A DNA stretch of 44,368 nt from Deltaproteobacteria bacterium (GCA_012728915.1 JAAYEC010000024.1:1-44368), one strand, 5' to 3'. Counted from the first letter of the stretch, positions 15,421 to 23,900 are shown. The notes: generated from the letters alone by a model not told the origin. Numbers and translations are program-made.

Positions 15421-15551
15421 GAGACTGTGTCACAATGTCATTGCGAGGGAGCGAAGAGACTGAAGCAATCTCGGATGGTATCGAAACGATTGAGACTGCC
15501 GCGCTCCCTTCGGTCGCTCGCATTGACGAGAGCCGATGATGACACAGTCTC
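15421..15551 (-). repeat. GAGACTGTGTCA inverted-repeat element (copy C)
   Basis: A 131-base element with ends GAGACTGTGTCA and TGACACAGTCTC. It is the reverse complement of the elements at 11166-11294 and 13634-13764. Internally it carries the widespread GTCATTGCGAG..GAAGCAATCTC core. No transposase gene is inside, so it is non-autonomous (MITE/REP-like). Confidence 0.75.
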
Positions 15552-15606
15552 CTTGCCGGAGAGGGTCATGGTGAGGGTGAATAGCGGCAAGAACGGAGGG
15601 CAACGC

Positions 15607-16107
15607 ATGACGGAATCGAACCGGAAGGATGTGCAACAGCAGCTATTCGAGCCCGGGATGTTTGAGGGGGCCCTTGCGGACGGCACGGAGGCTGGCCGGG
15701 GGCGGGCGCCGCGTTTTCTCGTCGTCGACGACGAGCCCGAGGGGCGCGCCCTGGTCACGGGGGTCATCCGCTCGCGCTGGCCGGCGGCGGTGATCCGCCT
15801 GGCGGCAAGCAACGCCGAGGCCTTCCAGGTGCTGTTGGGGTTTTCGCCCGACATCGTCGTCACGGAGCTTTCCCGCTCGGGCGGGGCGGGCTACGAGTTC
15901 CTGCGCAAGCTGCGCCTGAGTCCTCGGCTGGCCGCAACGCCCGTGGTGCTCAGCTCGCGACAGGGCGACCCGGGGGATGCCTTCGGGCTCTCCGTCCAGG
16001 GGCTTCACGAGACCTCCTGCCGTCGCGTCTCCCAGGCCGCGATGCTGGCCGCCCTCTTCGAGTCGCTCCTGGGGAGCGGGTCCCTCATCGAAAGGGGGAT
16101 CTCATGA
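15607..16107 (+). CDS. degenerate receiver-domain protein
   Basis: A 166-residue protein. After a 33-residue lead comes a CheY-like fold: RFLVVDDEPEGRALV supplies the acidic pocket (D41, D42), but the strand that should end in the phosphoacceptor Asp reads PDIVVTELSRSG with Glu at residue 87. Strand 4 TPVVLSSRQG keeps the Ser, and the conserved Lys of strand 5 is missing (LHETSCRR). Glu at this position can mimic a phosphorylated state in some regulators, so a constitutive or phosphate-independent role is possible (inference). There is no output domain. Start ATG 15607 was chosen because upstream in-frame sequence is repeat copy C. Its stop overlaps the next gene by ATGA. Confidence 0.72.
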   Translation: MTESNRKDVQQQLFEPGMFEGALADGTEAGRGRAPRFLVVDDEPEGRALVTGVIRSRWPAAVIRLAASNAEAFQVLLGFSPDIVVTELSRSGGAGYEFLRKLRLSPRLAATPVVLSSRQGDPGDAFGLSVQGLHETSCRRVSQAAMLAALFESLLGSGSLIERGIS

Positions 16108-16550
16108 AGTCGCTCCCAATCGTTTCTATTTTCTTCGTTCTCCTGGCGATGGTGCAGACTGCGAACGCGGCGGAGTGGGTCGAACTGGGGGAGACGGTTT
16201 GGGGCCCGTGTCATTACGACAAGGCGTCTGTGCGGCAAATGGGCCGTTTTGTGACCGTGACCTTGAGGCAGATGCTCAACGCCAGGATGGCTGCCGTTGT
16301 GGAGGCAGCGATTCCGGCAACCAAGGGGGTTGCCTACATGGTCAGTTATGAACTGATTGACTGCGAGGAGGGGCTCTACCGGCATAATAGTGTTGTGTAC
16401 TACGACCGCCATGGCCGGATCCTCCACGATTCGGCGCTTACCAAAAAACAGTACCGGGAGCCCGCCCCTCGACCAATCCCGCCCGACACGCCAATCGGCT
16501 GGCTTGCTGAAACGGTGTGCGCGTCGGATGGTTCGGCTCCGGCACGCTGA
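16104..16550 (+). CDS. secreted small protein, adhesin-E-like
   Basis: A 148-residue protein with a signal peptide (MKSLPIVSIFFVLLAMVQTANA, cleavage after residue 22). The mature part has alternating strands with WVELGETVWGPCHYDKASVRQ and a VAYMVSYELIDCEEGLYRH stretch holding two cysteines. This layout resembles the surface-adhesin E / lipoprotein-like family that contains a trp-aspartate start and internal YDKAS. I assign the family only loosely. ATGA overlap with the receiver-like gene suggests co-translation, so the two may function together, though one is cytoplasmic and the other exported. Confidence 0.6.
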   Translation: MKSLPIVSIFFVLLAMVQTANAAEWVELGETVWGPCHYDKASVRQMGRFVTVTLRQMLNARMAAVVEAAIPATKGVAYMVSYELIDCEEGLYRHNSVVYYDRHGRILHDSALTKKQYREPAPRPIPPDTPIGWLAETVCASDGSAPAR

Positions 16551-16869
16551 CCGCAACGAGGCTCACAAGAGGCGCATCGACATTCTCATCAAGACAACGG
16601 AAATCTTCCACTCGGCCATCCAGGCGCAGGACGGGGACAAGGCCGTCGGAGCGGTTAACATCCTGATCATGCAGGTCTTCGAGTTTTTCGGTTCCGTCGA
16701 AGGGACCTTCGAGATCTTGTTTCCCTTTCTGGAAGAGCTCAAGGAGAAAATCGAGGCGGAGGATTTCACCGCGGCGAAAGGCGACGTGTTTACCCTTCTG
16801 ACCAAATTCAGGGCAATCGGGCGGCCGTCGGGCAGGCAGAAGAAACCGACGGTGCGGCTGGACAGTTAG
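16528..16869 (+). CDS. hypothetical helical protein
   Basis: The frame opens at ATG 16528 inside the 3' end of the previous gene and encodes 113 residues, mostly alpha-helical (RRIDILIKTTEIFHSAIQ, VGAVNILIMQVFEFF, FPFLEELKEKIEAEDFTAAKG). A basic tail ends KKPTVRLDS. No domain is recognised. The longer frame reaching back to 16357 is in the shadow of the secreted-protein gene and is not used. It follows the receiver-like gene and the secreted protein on the same strand with overlap, and so likely shares their transcript. Confidence 0.5.
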   Translation: MVRLRHADRNEAHKRRIDILIKTTEIFHSAIQAQDGDKAVGAVNILIMQVFEFFGSVEGTFEILFPFLEELKEKIEAEDFTAAKGDVFTLLTKFRAIGRPSGRQKKPTVRLDS

Positions 16870-16930
16870 CCGTCAGTTGGATGAGATATGAGCAGAGAAA
16901 GAAGACACGCGATTTCGATAAGAAAGGCTC

Positions 16931-17101
16931 TCAGGATACTCCAGAGGCAGCTTCTCCGATAATCTCAATGGACTTGACCAAGGACAGAACGAGCATCCTG
17001 TCGGTGTCCAAATCGTGGCGGGTTTTGTTCGTGGAAAATGCAATGGCATCTTTTGCGGCATCCAGCATGTGGCGCACGCGAACGAGATCAGCCTTCAGCA
17101 T
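16931..17101 (-). pseudogene. truncated HepT-like toxin (HEPN)
   Basis: ATG at 17101 opens 56 codons: MLKADLVRVRHMLDAAKDAIAF, then LVLSLVKSIEIIGEAASGVS and TGA. This is the N-terminal half of a HepT/DUF86 protein, up to the IIGEAA helix. The catalytic R-x4-H part should follow; instead the frame stops, while another frame continues with YPESLSYRNRVSSF, reminiscent of the missing region after a frameshift or deletion. The start overlaps the mntA-like gene by 14 bases. Without the RNase motif it cannot be a toxin. Confidence 0.65.
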
Positions 17102-17396
17102 ACTGGACCTCTGCAGTATTGAGAACCTCCTGTCGGAAATATCTGCTTAACTCCATCGGTGTCCGCAAGTCCACCTTGCGCCCCAGGATTCTGGAGAGTT
17201 CCATTTCCATTTCAGCAAGACGGAAGAAACCAATTGTCTGACCCGGTTTGAATTCCACCAGCACATCAACGTCGCTTGTCGGCTTGAAATCATCCCTGAG
17301 AACGGAACCGAAGAAGGAAAGCTTACGGATGTGATTCCTTTTGCAGAAAGAGTCGATTTCGTTCGCGGGGACGGATATGTGAATCTTTGTTTGCAT
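17088..17396 (-). CDS. MntA-like nucleotidyltransferase
   Basis: A 102-residue minimal nucleotidyltransferase. GS at 30-31 and D42-x-D44 (FFGSVLRDDFKPTSDVDVLVEF) are intact, and the C-terminal part keeps GRKVDLRTPMELSRYFR. Its HepT partner downstream on the same strand is truncated, so this antitoxin may be an orphan, able at most to act on other HepT proteins such as that at 10244-10567 (inference). The sequence is clearly different from the mntA-like gene at 10560-10850, so this is not a recent duplicate. It lies next to the terminator of the tRNA cluster. Confidence 0.82.
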   Translation of the reverse strand: MQTKIHISVPANEIDSFCKRNHIRKLSFFGSVLRDDFKPTSDVDVLVEFKPGQTIGFFRLAEMEMELSRILGRKVDLRTPMELSRYFRQEVLNTAEVQYAEG

Positions 17397-17437
17397 CGTC
17401 TTATTTTATAAGTGGCTATATCTGAAGGAAAAATACA

Positions 17438-17479
17438 TAAAAAAGGGGCTGCGGGCAATGAAAATCTCGCAACCCCTTG
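17438..17479 (-). terminator. rho-independent terminator after the tRNA genes
   Basis: On the minus strand AAGGGGTTGCG pairs with CGCAGCCCCTT around a loop and is followed by a U-run (TTTTTTATG). It begins 8 bases past the CCA end of tRNA-Arg. Confidence 0.75.
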
Positions 17480-17486
17480 ATTTTAC

Positions 17487-17563
17487 TGGCGCGCCCTCTA
17501 GGGCTCGAACCTAGGACCTTTGGATTCGTAGTCCAACGCTCTATCCAACTGAGCTAAGGGCGC
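17487..17563 (-). tRNA. tRNA-Arg (anticodon ACG)
   Basis: The minus-strand sequence folds as a cloverleaf: acceptor GCGCCCT with AGGGCGC, D arm AGCTCAGTTGG, anticodon loop CTACGAA in stem TTGGA/TCCAA, T arm CTAGG-TTCGAGC-CCTAG, encoded CCA end. Decodes CGU, and after inosine modification CGC and CGA. Last of three tRNA genes after serS. Confidence 0.95.
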
Positions 17564-17584
17564 GCGTGATTCGGTTGTAAAAAA

Positions 17585-17679
<95 letters not shown>

Positions 17680-17774
17680 GCGCTCGATCGGCCTGTGTAT
17701 TCTCACCCTCACCCGGCCTCTCCCGTCGAGGGAGAGGAGCAACGGCCTGGACGGGCAGGGTGCATGTTCTATTC

Positions 17775-17860
17775 TGGCGGAGGGAGCAGGATTCGAACCC
17801 GCGAACCTTTCGGTTAACGGTTTTCAAGACCGCCGCCTTAGACCACTCGGCCATCCCTCC
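17775..17860 (-). tRNA. tRNA-Ser (anticodon UGA)
   Basis: Acceptor GGAGGGA pairs with TCCCTCC, D arm GGCCGAGTGGTC, anticodon loop CTTGAAA, long variable arm TTAACCGAAAGGTTC, T loop TTCGAAT and encoded CCA. Decodes UCA and UCG. It is 68 bases downstream of serS, the enzyme that charges it. Confidence 0.95.
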
Positions 17861-17928
17861 GGCGTTGCCTCTTTGATGCGAGCCGGCCGGGCCGGGCCGG
17901 CAGGATACCCGTTTTGGAAAACGGCATA

Positions 17929-19209
17929 TTACCCGCCGGCGGGTATTCTGTCAATCCCTTTCATGTAGGGCCGCAGGGGCTCGGGGATGACGACGCTGCC
18001 GTCCTTCTGCTGGTAGTTCTCAAGGATGGCCACCACCGTGCGTCCCACCGCAAGGCCAGATCCGTTGAGGGTGTGAACGAACTCCACCTTGCCGGAACCT
18101 TCCCTGCGGAAGCGGATCGAGGCGCGGCGGGCCTGGAAGTCGCCGAAGTTGCTGCACGAGGAGATCTCACGGTAGACGTTCTGGCCGGGCAGCCAGACCT
18201 CCAGATCGTAGGTCTTGGCCGAGGAGAAGCCCAGGTCGGCCGTGCAGAGGCTCACCGTGCGGAAGTGCAGACCCAGGGTCTTGAGGATGTCCTCGGCATC
18301 GAGCGTGAGCTTCTCGAGTTCGTCGTAGGAGGTCTCGGGGACCGAGAACTTCACGAGCTCGACCTTGTTGAACTGGTGCTGGCGGATGAGGCCGCGGGTG
18401 TCCTTGCCGTAGGAGCCCGCCTCGCTGCGGAAGCAGGGGGAGTAGGCCACGTAGTAGACGGGCAGATCCTTCTCGCTCAGGATCTCGTCGCGGTGGATGT
18501 TGGTGACGGGCACCTCGGCCGTGGGGATCAGGTAGTAGTCCATCCCCTGGATCTTGAAGAGGTCCTGCTCGAACTTGGGAAGCTGGCCCGTTCCGGTCAT
18601 GCTCTCCTTGTTGACTATGAAGGGCGTGAGCACCTCCGTGTAGGTGTGCTGGAAGGTGTGCAGGTCGAGCATGTAGTTGAAGAGGGCCCGCTCGAGCTTG
18701 GCGCCCCAGCCCCGGTAGAGGGTGAAGCGCGCGCCCGTGATCTTCGCCCCGCAGGCGAAGTCGAGGATCTTCAGGTTCTCGCCGATGTCCCAGTGGGGTT
18801 TGGGCTCGAAGTCGAAGGAGGGCTTTTCACCCCAGTGGCGCACGACGGGGTTGTCCTCGGAGCTCGTGCCGTACTCGACCGAGTCGTGCTGGATGTTGGG
18901 GACGACCATGACGAAGTTCTGGATGTCGGCCTCCGTCTGGGCCAACTCGGCATCGAGGCCCTTGATCCGGTCGGATATACTGGCCATTTTGGCGACGAGT
19001 TCCGAAGCATCCTTCTTTTCCTTCTTCAGGGCCCCGATCTCCCTGGAGGCCTTGTTGCGCTCGCCTCTCAGGGCCTCGACCTCCTGCAGGATGTCACGGC
19101 GGCGCTTCTCGGCGTTGATGAAGGGCGCAAAGTCGATCTCCTGCCCGCGCTCGAGCATCTTGCGGCGAACCAGTTCCGTGTTCTCCCGGAGGAATTTGAC
19201 GTCCAGCAT
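17929..19209 (-). CDS. serS: seryl-tRNA synthetase
   Basis: A class II synthetase of 426 residues that charges tRNA-Ser. The N-terminal coiled-coil arm (residues 1-100, [18 protein letters not shown]) grips the long variable arm of tRNA-Ser. The catalytic domain shows motif 2 ([17 protein letters not shown], then RQHQFNKVE) and motif 3 ([20 protein letters not shown]), ending IPEPLRPYM. Length is normal. Start ATG 19209 was chosen because the usual [10 protein letters not shown] opening is there; the frame extends 68 codons further upstream without conservation. Two of the three tRNA genes downstream are its substrates. The interval 19210-19497 to murJ contains no gene and no clear T-box. Confidence 0.96.
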   Translation of the reverse strand: MLDVKFLRENTELVRRKMLERGQEIDFAPFINAEKRRRDILQEVEALRGERNKASREIGALKKEKKDASELVAKMASISDRIKGLDAELAQTEADIQNFVMVVPNIQHDSVEYGTSSEDNPVVRHWGEKPSFDFEPKPHWDIGENLKILDFACGAKITGARFTLYRGWGAKLERALFNYMLDLHTFQHTYTEVLTPFIVNKESMTGTGQLPKFEQDLFKIQGMDYYLIPTAEVPVTNIHRDEILSEKDLPVYYVAYSPCFRSEAGSYGKDTRGLIRQHQFNKVELVKFSVPETSYDELEKLTLDAEDILKTLGLHFRTVSLCTADLGFSSAKTYDLEVWLPGQNVYREISSCSNFGDFQARRASIRFRREGSGKVEFVHTLNGSGLAVGRTVVAILENYQQKDGSVVIPEPLRPYMKGIDRIPAGG

Positions 19210-19497
19210 GGCGAAATACCTTTCCTTACATTGAATGTCATGCGTACCCGGGGGTGCGCGTGGGGGCGTCCTCACGAAGGAGCGACGCGGTCTGCCATTC
19301 GAAGCGCCGGGATTGCCGCGTCGGGCTCGCGCCCTCCTCGCAAGGACGACCCGGCGCAGTTCCTTCCATCGACAACCCCGTTTCCAAACGGGGTCCGGGA
19401 CTCGCGATGGCAAGTTCGAATCGTTTCAACGCCTCCCATGGGCGATGGATGTGACGGAAATAGTTGAAATTTCTCTTATCACGTCAATGTCTTGACG

Positions 19498-21126
19498 TCA
19501 ACGATTTTGTCCCGTCGGACCTCCCCGATCGCCCTGGCGGCGGCCGAGCCTGCGGCGGACCACGTTGAGGATCGTCGTCATCTCGGGGCAGCGCAGGGCG
19601 GCGGCGCAGGCGACAAAGACGGTGATCCCCACGCCCAGGCCCGTCAGGAGGATCATGAAGCGGTGCCCGAAGGGCGCTGCGACGGTCCATCCCAGGGTGC
19701 GTGTGGCCAGGACCACGGAGAGCCCCATGACGGCCGATGCGGCCGTGACGCGGGCAAGGGAACGCCAGAAGGCGGCGTCGAGGAACTCGCCGATACGCTT
19801 GCGCAGCAGGTACGCCAGCGTGAGGACGTTGACGGCCGAGGCGATGGAGGTGGCGAAGGCCAGGCCGTTGTGCTTCATGGGGAACATGAGGGCGGCGCTG
19901 CAGACGGTGTTGACGACGAGGGCCACCACGGCGATGCGCACGGGGGTCTTGGTGTCCTGCAGGGCGTAGAAGGCCGCCACGACCACGCGGATCGTGGAGA
20001 AGGCCCAGAGGCCCACGGCGTACCAGAAGAGGGCCTGGGCCGTGAGCACCGCCGAGCGCGGGTCGAACTCGCCGCGCTGGAAGAGCACGGAGATGATGGG
20101 CTCCCGCAGGGCGAGGATCCCGATCATGGCGGGCATCGTGATGAAGAGCATGAGCCGCAGCGAGAAGGAGATCGTGCGCTTCATCTCGTCGTGCTGCCCG
20201 CGTGCCGCCTGGTCGGAAAAACTGGGCAGGGCCGCCGTGCCGATGGCGATGCCGAAGATCCCCAGGGGGAGCTCGACGATGCGGTCGGCGTAGTAGAGGA
20301 AGGAGACGCTACCTTCCGGCAGGAACGAGGCCAGCAGCGTGCTGATGAAGATGTTGATCTGGTAGACGGCGGCGCCGAAGGCCGCGGGCAGCATGAGCGC
20401 CCCGATGCGCCGGACGCCCTCGTGGCCGAAGTGGAAATCGGGGCTCAGCCGGACACCCAGCCGGAAGAGCACGGGCAGCTGGACGGCCAGCTGCATCAGC
20501 CCGCCGATCATGACGCCGACGGCCAGGGCCAGGATGGGCTCGGCGAAAAAATCGCGGAGGAAAAGGGCCGCCGCGATCATGCAGAGGTTCAGGATGACGG
20601 GCGACAGCGCCGGGGTGGCGAAGTGGCGCAGCGAGTTGAGGATCCCCATGCACAGGGCCACCAGTGCGATGAAGAAGATGTAGGGGAACATGATGCGGGT
20701 GAGCAGCACCGTGAGGGCGTACTTGTCGGGCGAGGCCCGGAAGCCCGGGGCCATCAGGGTGACGATGGCGGGCGAGAGCAGCACGCCCGCGACGGAGACG
20801 GCCACGAGGATGGCCGACAGCAGCGTGAAGGCCACGCGGGCCAGCTCGAAGGCGTCCTCTCGGGATTTCGTCTTGAGGTACTCCGTGAAGACGGGCACGA
20901 AGGCGATGGTGAGCGAGCCCTCGGCGAAGAGCCGCCTCAACAGGTTCGGGATCCGGAAGGCGACGAAGAAGGCGTCCGTGGCGAGCCCCGCGCCGAAGTA
21001 GCGGGCCACGACCACGTCGCGGATGAAGCCGAAGACGCGGGAGAGCATCGTGGAGAGACCCACCACGCCCGCGGCCCTGGCGACGCGGTGGTTCTCGGTT
21101 TCGTGGGCGGGCCGGGCGGATTCCAT
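19498..21126 (-). CDS. murJ: lipid II flippase MurJ
   Basis: A 542-residue MOP-superfamily membrane protein with about fourteen hydrophobic segments. It moves lipid II across the inner membrane for peptidoglycan synthesis. Diagnostic features are the N-terminal GLSTMLSRVFGFIRDVVVARYFGAG, the DAFFVAFRIPNLLRRLFAEGSLTIAFVPVFTEY stretch in segments 1-2 and the SVSFLYYADRIVELPLGIFGIAIG segment. Arginines in the central cavity region are present. It lies upstream of serS on the same strand with 288 bases between. ATG 21126 has no strong ribosome site; a short basic lead precedes the first membrane helix. Confidence 0.94.
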   Translation of the reverse strand: MESARPAHETENHRVARAAGVVGLSTMLSRVFGFIRDVVVARYFGAGLATDAFFVAFRIPNLLRRLFAEGSLTIAFVPVFTEYLKTKSREDAFELARVAFTLLSAILVAVSVAGVLLSPAIVTLMAPGFRASPDKYALTVLLTRIMFPYIFFIALVALCMGILNSLRHFATPALSPVILNLCMIAAALFLRDFFAEPILALAVGVMIGGLMQLAVQLPVLFRLGVRLSPDFHFGHEGVRRIGALMLPAAFGAAVYQINIFISTLLASFLPEGSVSFLYYADRIVELPLGIFGIAIGTAALPSFSDQAARGQHDEMKRTISFSLRLMLFITMPAMIGILALREPIISVLFQRGEFDPRSAVLTAQALFWYAVGLWAFSTIRVVVAAFYALQDTKTPVRIAVVALVVNTVCSAALMFPMKHNGLAFATSIASAVNVLTLAYLLRKRIGEFLDAAFWRSLARVTAASAVMGLSVVLATRTLGWTVAAPFGHRFMILLTGLGVGITVFVACAAALRCPEMTTILNVVRRRLGRRQGDRGGPTGQNR

Positions 21127-21205
21127 CGGGGACCCATTATAGAAGGACCCTCAGCCCCGTCAAGCACAGATGAGGGCCCGATCCGTTTTCTCTTCCGCCC
21201 CTGCC

Positions 21206-21505
21206 TCAGGGCTGGATGACCTCCTGGAGGCGCGTCTCCAGCTCCCTGCGGGTCATCCCGCCGACGGTGATGGTCTTCCTGCGGGACTTTTCGCCAGCGG
21301 TGATCGTCAGGGCCGAGCGGCGGACCCCGAGAAGGCCGGCCAGGAACTCGATGCAGGCGCGGTTGGCCTTCCCCTCGACGGCGGGGGCCGCGAGGCGGAT
21401 CTTCAGGGCGTCGTCCCGGATGCCCGCCGCCTCGTTCTTCGAGGCCCCGGGTACCACGCGGACGTCGAACGACAATCCCTTCGATGTTTCCCTGATGGCG
21501 ATCAT
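21206..21505 (-). CDS. DUF167 (YggU) family protein
   Basis: A 99-residue protein with the DUF167 signature: VRVVPGASKNEAAGI, LKIRLAAPAVEGKANRACIEFLA, and TITAGEKSRRKTITVGG. The family is conserved in bacteria and beyond, with unknown role; in proteobacteria it is often encoded next to yggT, as here. Start ATG 21505 gives the family-typical length; the frame upstream is not conserved. It is 133 bases downstream of the DivIVA-type gene. Confidence 0.88.
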   Translation of the reverse strand: MIAIRETSKGLSFDVRVVPGASKNEAAGIRDDALKIRLAAPAVEGKANRACIEFLAGLLGVRRSALTITAGEKSRRKTITVGGMTRRELETRLQEVIQP

Positions 21506-21638
21506 GGGCTGCGGTCTTTGTCGGAAAGTCGTCCTGGGGCGGGTCAAAAAAGCCCGGATGCAGGACGTCCTTTGATGCAGAGGGTAAGAGGGTTTGAAGG
21601 GGAGACGGCGTTCCCCCCCCCGGTCACGTGCCCTGCGG

Positions 21639-23897
21639 TTACTGCACGCCGTCCCAGTCGGCGGATCCCTTCTTCATCGCCTCCAGCAGTTTCTCGTTGA
21701 AGTCCATGAAGGACTCGAAGTACTTCTCGAGCTGGTTCTTGATGTTGGAGAGCTTCTTGATCTCGCCGCGGAGGTGGTCCGCCTCGGAGCGGCCGGTGTT
21801 CACAGGGATGGGGATGTCGAGGCCCTTTTTCCAGGTCTCGAGCAGCTCAAGGTTGAAGGTGAGGAACGAGAAGAAGTCCTTCTCGTGCCAGGCCTTGAGA
21901 TTCTTGAGCTTCTCGATCTCCTCGGTGAGAAGCTCGACCTCGTTTCGCAGGGCCTGGAGGTTCTGCCCTGCGGCCTGCCCCTCGGCGGCATTCCTGGCCT
22001 TGGCCTGGTCGGTGTCCGCCTGGGCTTTTTTCAGGTACTCGTCGGCCCTGGCCTTCGCCTCGTCCAGCATCCGCTCCTGCTCCCTGCGGCCCTCCTCGGC
22101 GATCCGGGTCTTGAGCTCGCCCGCCTGGTTCTCGGCTTCCTTGAGGAGCCTCTCGGCCCGCCCCTTCGCCTCGGCCAGCAGGGCGTCGAGGGCCTTTTTG
22201 TTCTCCTCCTCGAGCTTGGCTTTGCGGGACTGTGCCTGGGCGGCGGCGTCCCTGAGGATCTTGTCGGCCTGAGCCTTCGCCTCGTCGATGAGGTCCCGGC
22301 CCTGTTTCTCGGCGTTCTTCAGGGCCTCTTCCCGCCATTGCCGGGACTGCTTTTCCGCTTCGGCCTTCGCTGCGGACAGGATCTGCTCGGTCTGTGCCTG
22401 CGCCTGGGTGAGCATTTCCTTCGTCTTCCTTTCCGCTTCCTTCGCCAGATCCTCCTGCAGGCGGGTCCGGTGGGTCTCGGCTTCGATCATGGTGCTGCTG
22501 ATGATGTCGTCGGCCTTCTTCCTAGCCTCGGCGAGGATCTCGACGGATTTCGTTTCCGCCTCCCGGGCCTTTTCGCGTGCCGCGAGGAGCCCGCCGGCCG
22601 CCTGCTCCTCGGCCTCCCGGATGATCGTCCCGGCCTTCTTCTGCGCGTCGGCGATGAGTTCATGGACAAGTGGGTCTGCCTCCCGCGACGGATCCTTCTG
22701 CTGGCTCCTCTGCCCGTCGGCCTCCCGCCTGGCCTCTTCCAGGATCGCTTCCGCCTCGGCCCGGGCCTTCGTCATCGCCTCCTGGCGCCTCTGCTCGAGC
22801 TCCCGGGCGAGGTTCTCTTCCTGCCTTTGCTTGAGCTCCCCGGCCGATCTCTCGGCGTCCCTGAGGATCTTCTCTGCCTGGGCCTGCGCGCCGGAGAGCA
22901 GCTCCGCGGCCTTCGGCTCGATGTCCTTTGCCTTTGCTTCGGCGTCCCTGAGAATCTTTTCCGCCTGCGATTTCGCCTCGGCGAGCACGGCCTTCGCTTT
23001 CGGCTCGATCTCCCTTGCGAATGCCGCCTGCTGCTGCTCCCTGAAGGCGGCGGCCTCGTCCCCCGCCTTCTTCCGAATCGCCTCGGCATCGGCCTTCGCC
23101 CGCTCGATTTCCTTTTTGACGTTCTCCGCGTTGCGGGCGGCGAGGTTCTCCGCTTCCCGGCCTGCGGCGTTGACGATGTCCCTGGCGCGGGCCCGGGCCT
23201 GCTCGATGATCTCGTCGGCCTGCGACTCCGCTCCTTCCAGGTTCAGCGTCTTTTCCAGGGCGGCCGCCTCGGTGCGGGCCTTCTCCAGGATCTGCTCCGC
23301 CTGGGCCCTCGCCTCGGCCGTGAGCCTGTCGGCCTCGGCGCGGTACTCGTCGCGGATGCGGGCCGCCACTTCGTCGCGCCGGGCGGTGGCCTCCTTGAGA
23401 AGTTCTTCGGCCTTGGCCTTCGCCTGGGCGACGGTGTTGTTGTAGTTTTCCTCGGCCTGGAGCTGCAGCAGCTGCGTCTTGAGCTGGTGGGCGCGGGCCT
23501 CCTCGAGCATCTGCCCGTACTGCTTTTCGAACTCCCTGGCACTGTCTTCCTTGACCTTGGCACGCAGCGCATCGGCCTCGGCCTTCGCCGCGCCGACCGT
23601 CTCCTCGGCCCTGGCCTTCGCGTCGGCGAGAATCTGCTCGACGTCCTTCCTGGCCTCGGGAGGGAGGTCGTCGCCCTTCTCCTTGCCGCCGAAGATCTTC
23701 TTGACCTTCAGGACGGTGAGCTTCTTTTCGAGGTCTGCGATGAGCTCCGAGAAGCGGGCATTCTGCTCGATCTGGCGCTCCATCTCCGCAGCCACGGCCT
23801 TCAGGTACGTTCCGACCTCTTCGGGGTCGTATCCCGTGAAGCCTTTCTTGAATTGCCGTTGCCGGACGTCTCTCGGGGAGATCTTCACAAACGCCAT
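21639..23897 (-). CDS. giant DivIVA-domain coiled-coil protein
   Basis: 752 residues. Residues 1-55 match a DivIVA N-terminal domain (ISPRDVRQRQFKKGFTGYDPEEVGTYL), which binds curved membrane. From about 70 to 640 comes an alanine, glutamate and lysine-rich coiled coil made of many approximate 11- and 33-residue units with recurring (A/Q)QAEKILRDAE, KAEADAIR, and EAKAQADKIL motifs. The last 100 residues are a different segment with LKAWHEKDFFSFLTFNLELLE, ending near SADWDGVQ. Normal DivIVA proteins have 150-250 residues. It starts three bases after the yggT stop and so is cotranscribed. A long rod linking membrane to division or wall machinery is plausible (inference). Repeat units make assembly error possible, but the frame is open throughout. 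Confidence 0.88.
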   Translation of the reverse strand: MAFVKISPRDVRQRQFKKGFTGYDPEEVGTYLKAVAAEMERQIEQNARFSELIADLEKKLTVLKVKKIFGGKEKGDDLPPEARKDVEQILADAKARAEETVGAAKAEADALRAKVKEDSAREFEKQYGQMLEEARAHQLKTQLLQLQAEENYNNTVAQAKAKAEELLKEATARRDEVAARIRDEYRAEADRLTAEARAQAEQILEKARTEAAALEKTLNLEGAESQADEIIEQARARARDIVNAAGREAENLAARNAENVKKEIERAKADAEAIRKKAGDEAAAFREQQQAAFAREIEPKAKAVLAEAKSQAEKILRDAEAKAKDIEPKAAELLSGAQAQAEKILRDAERSAGELKQRQEENLARELEQRRQEAMTKARAEAEAILEEARREADGQRSQQKDPSREADPLVHELIADAQKKAGTIIREAEEQAAGGLLAAREKAREAETKSVEILAEARKKADDIISSTMIEAETHRTRLQEDLAKEAERKTKEMLTQAQAQTEQILSAAKAEAEKQSRQWREEALKNAEKQGRDLIDEAKAQADKILRDAAAQAQSRKAKLEEENKKALDALLAEAKGRAERLLKEAENQAGELKTRIAEEGRREQERMLDEAKARADEYLKKAQADTDQAKARNAAEGQAAGQNLQALRNEVELLTEEIEKLKNLKAWHEKDFFSFLTFNLELLETWKKGLDIPIPVNTGRSEADHLRGEIKKLSNIKNQLEKYFESFMDFNEKLLEAMKKGSADWDGVQ

Positions 23898-23900
23898 CCG

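Noticed and set aside
11023-15551. Possible CRISPR array from recurring repeats
   Set aside because: Copies are 130-270 bases long, lie kilobases apart with genes between and vary in orientation. There are no short regular spacers and no cas genes.
1-17400. Integrase or phage genes that would make the accessory region one integrative element
   Set aside because: No tyrosine or serine recombinase, capsid, terminase or conjugation gene is visible; only the IS21 genes and a proposed transposase remnant are present.
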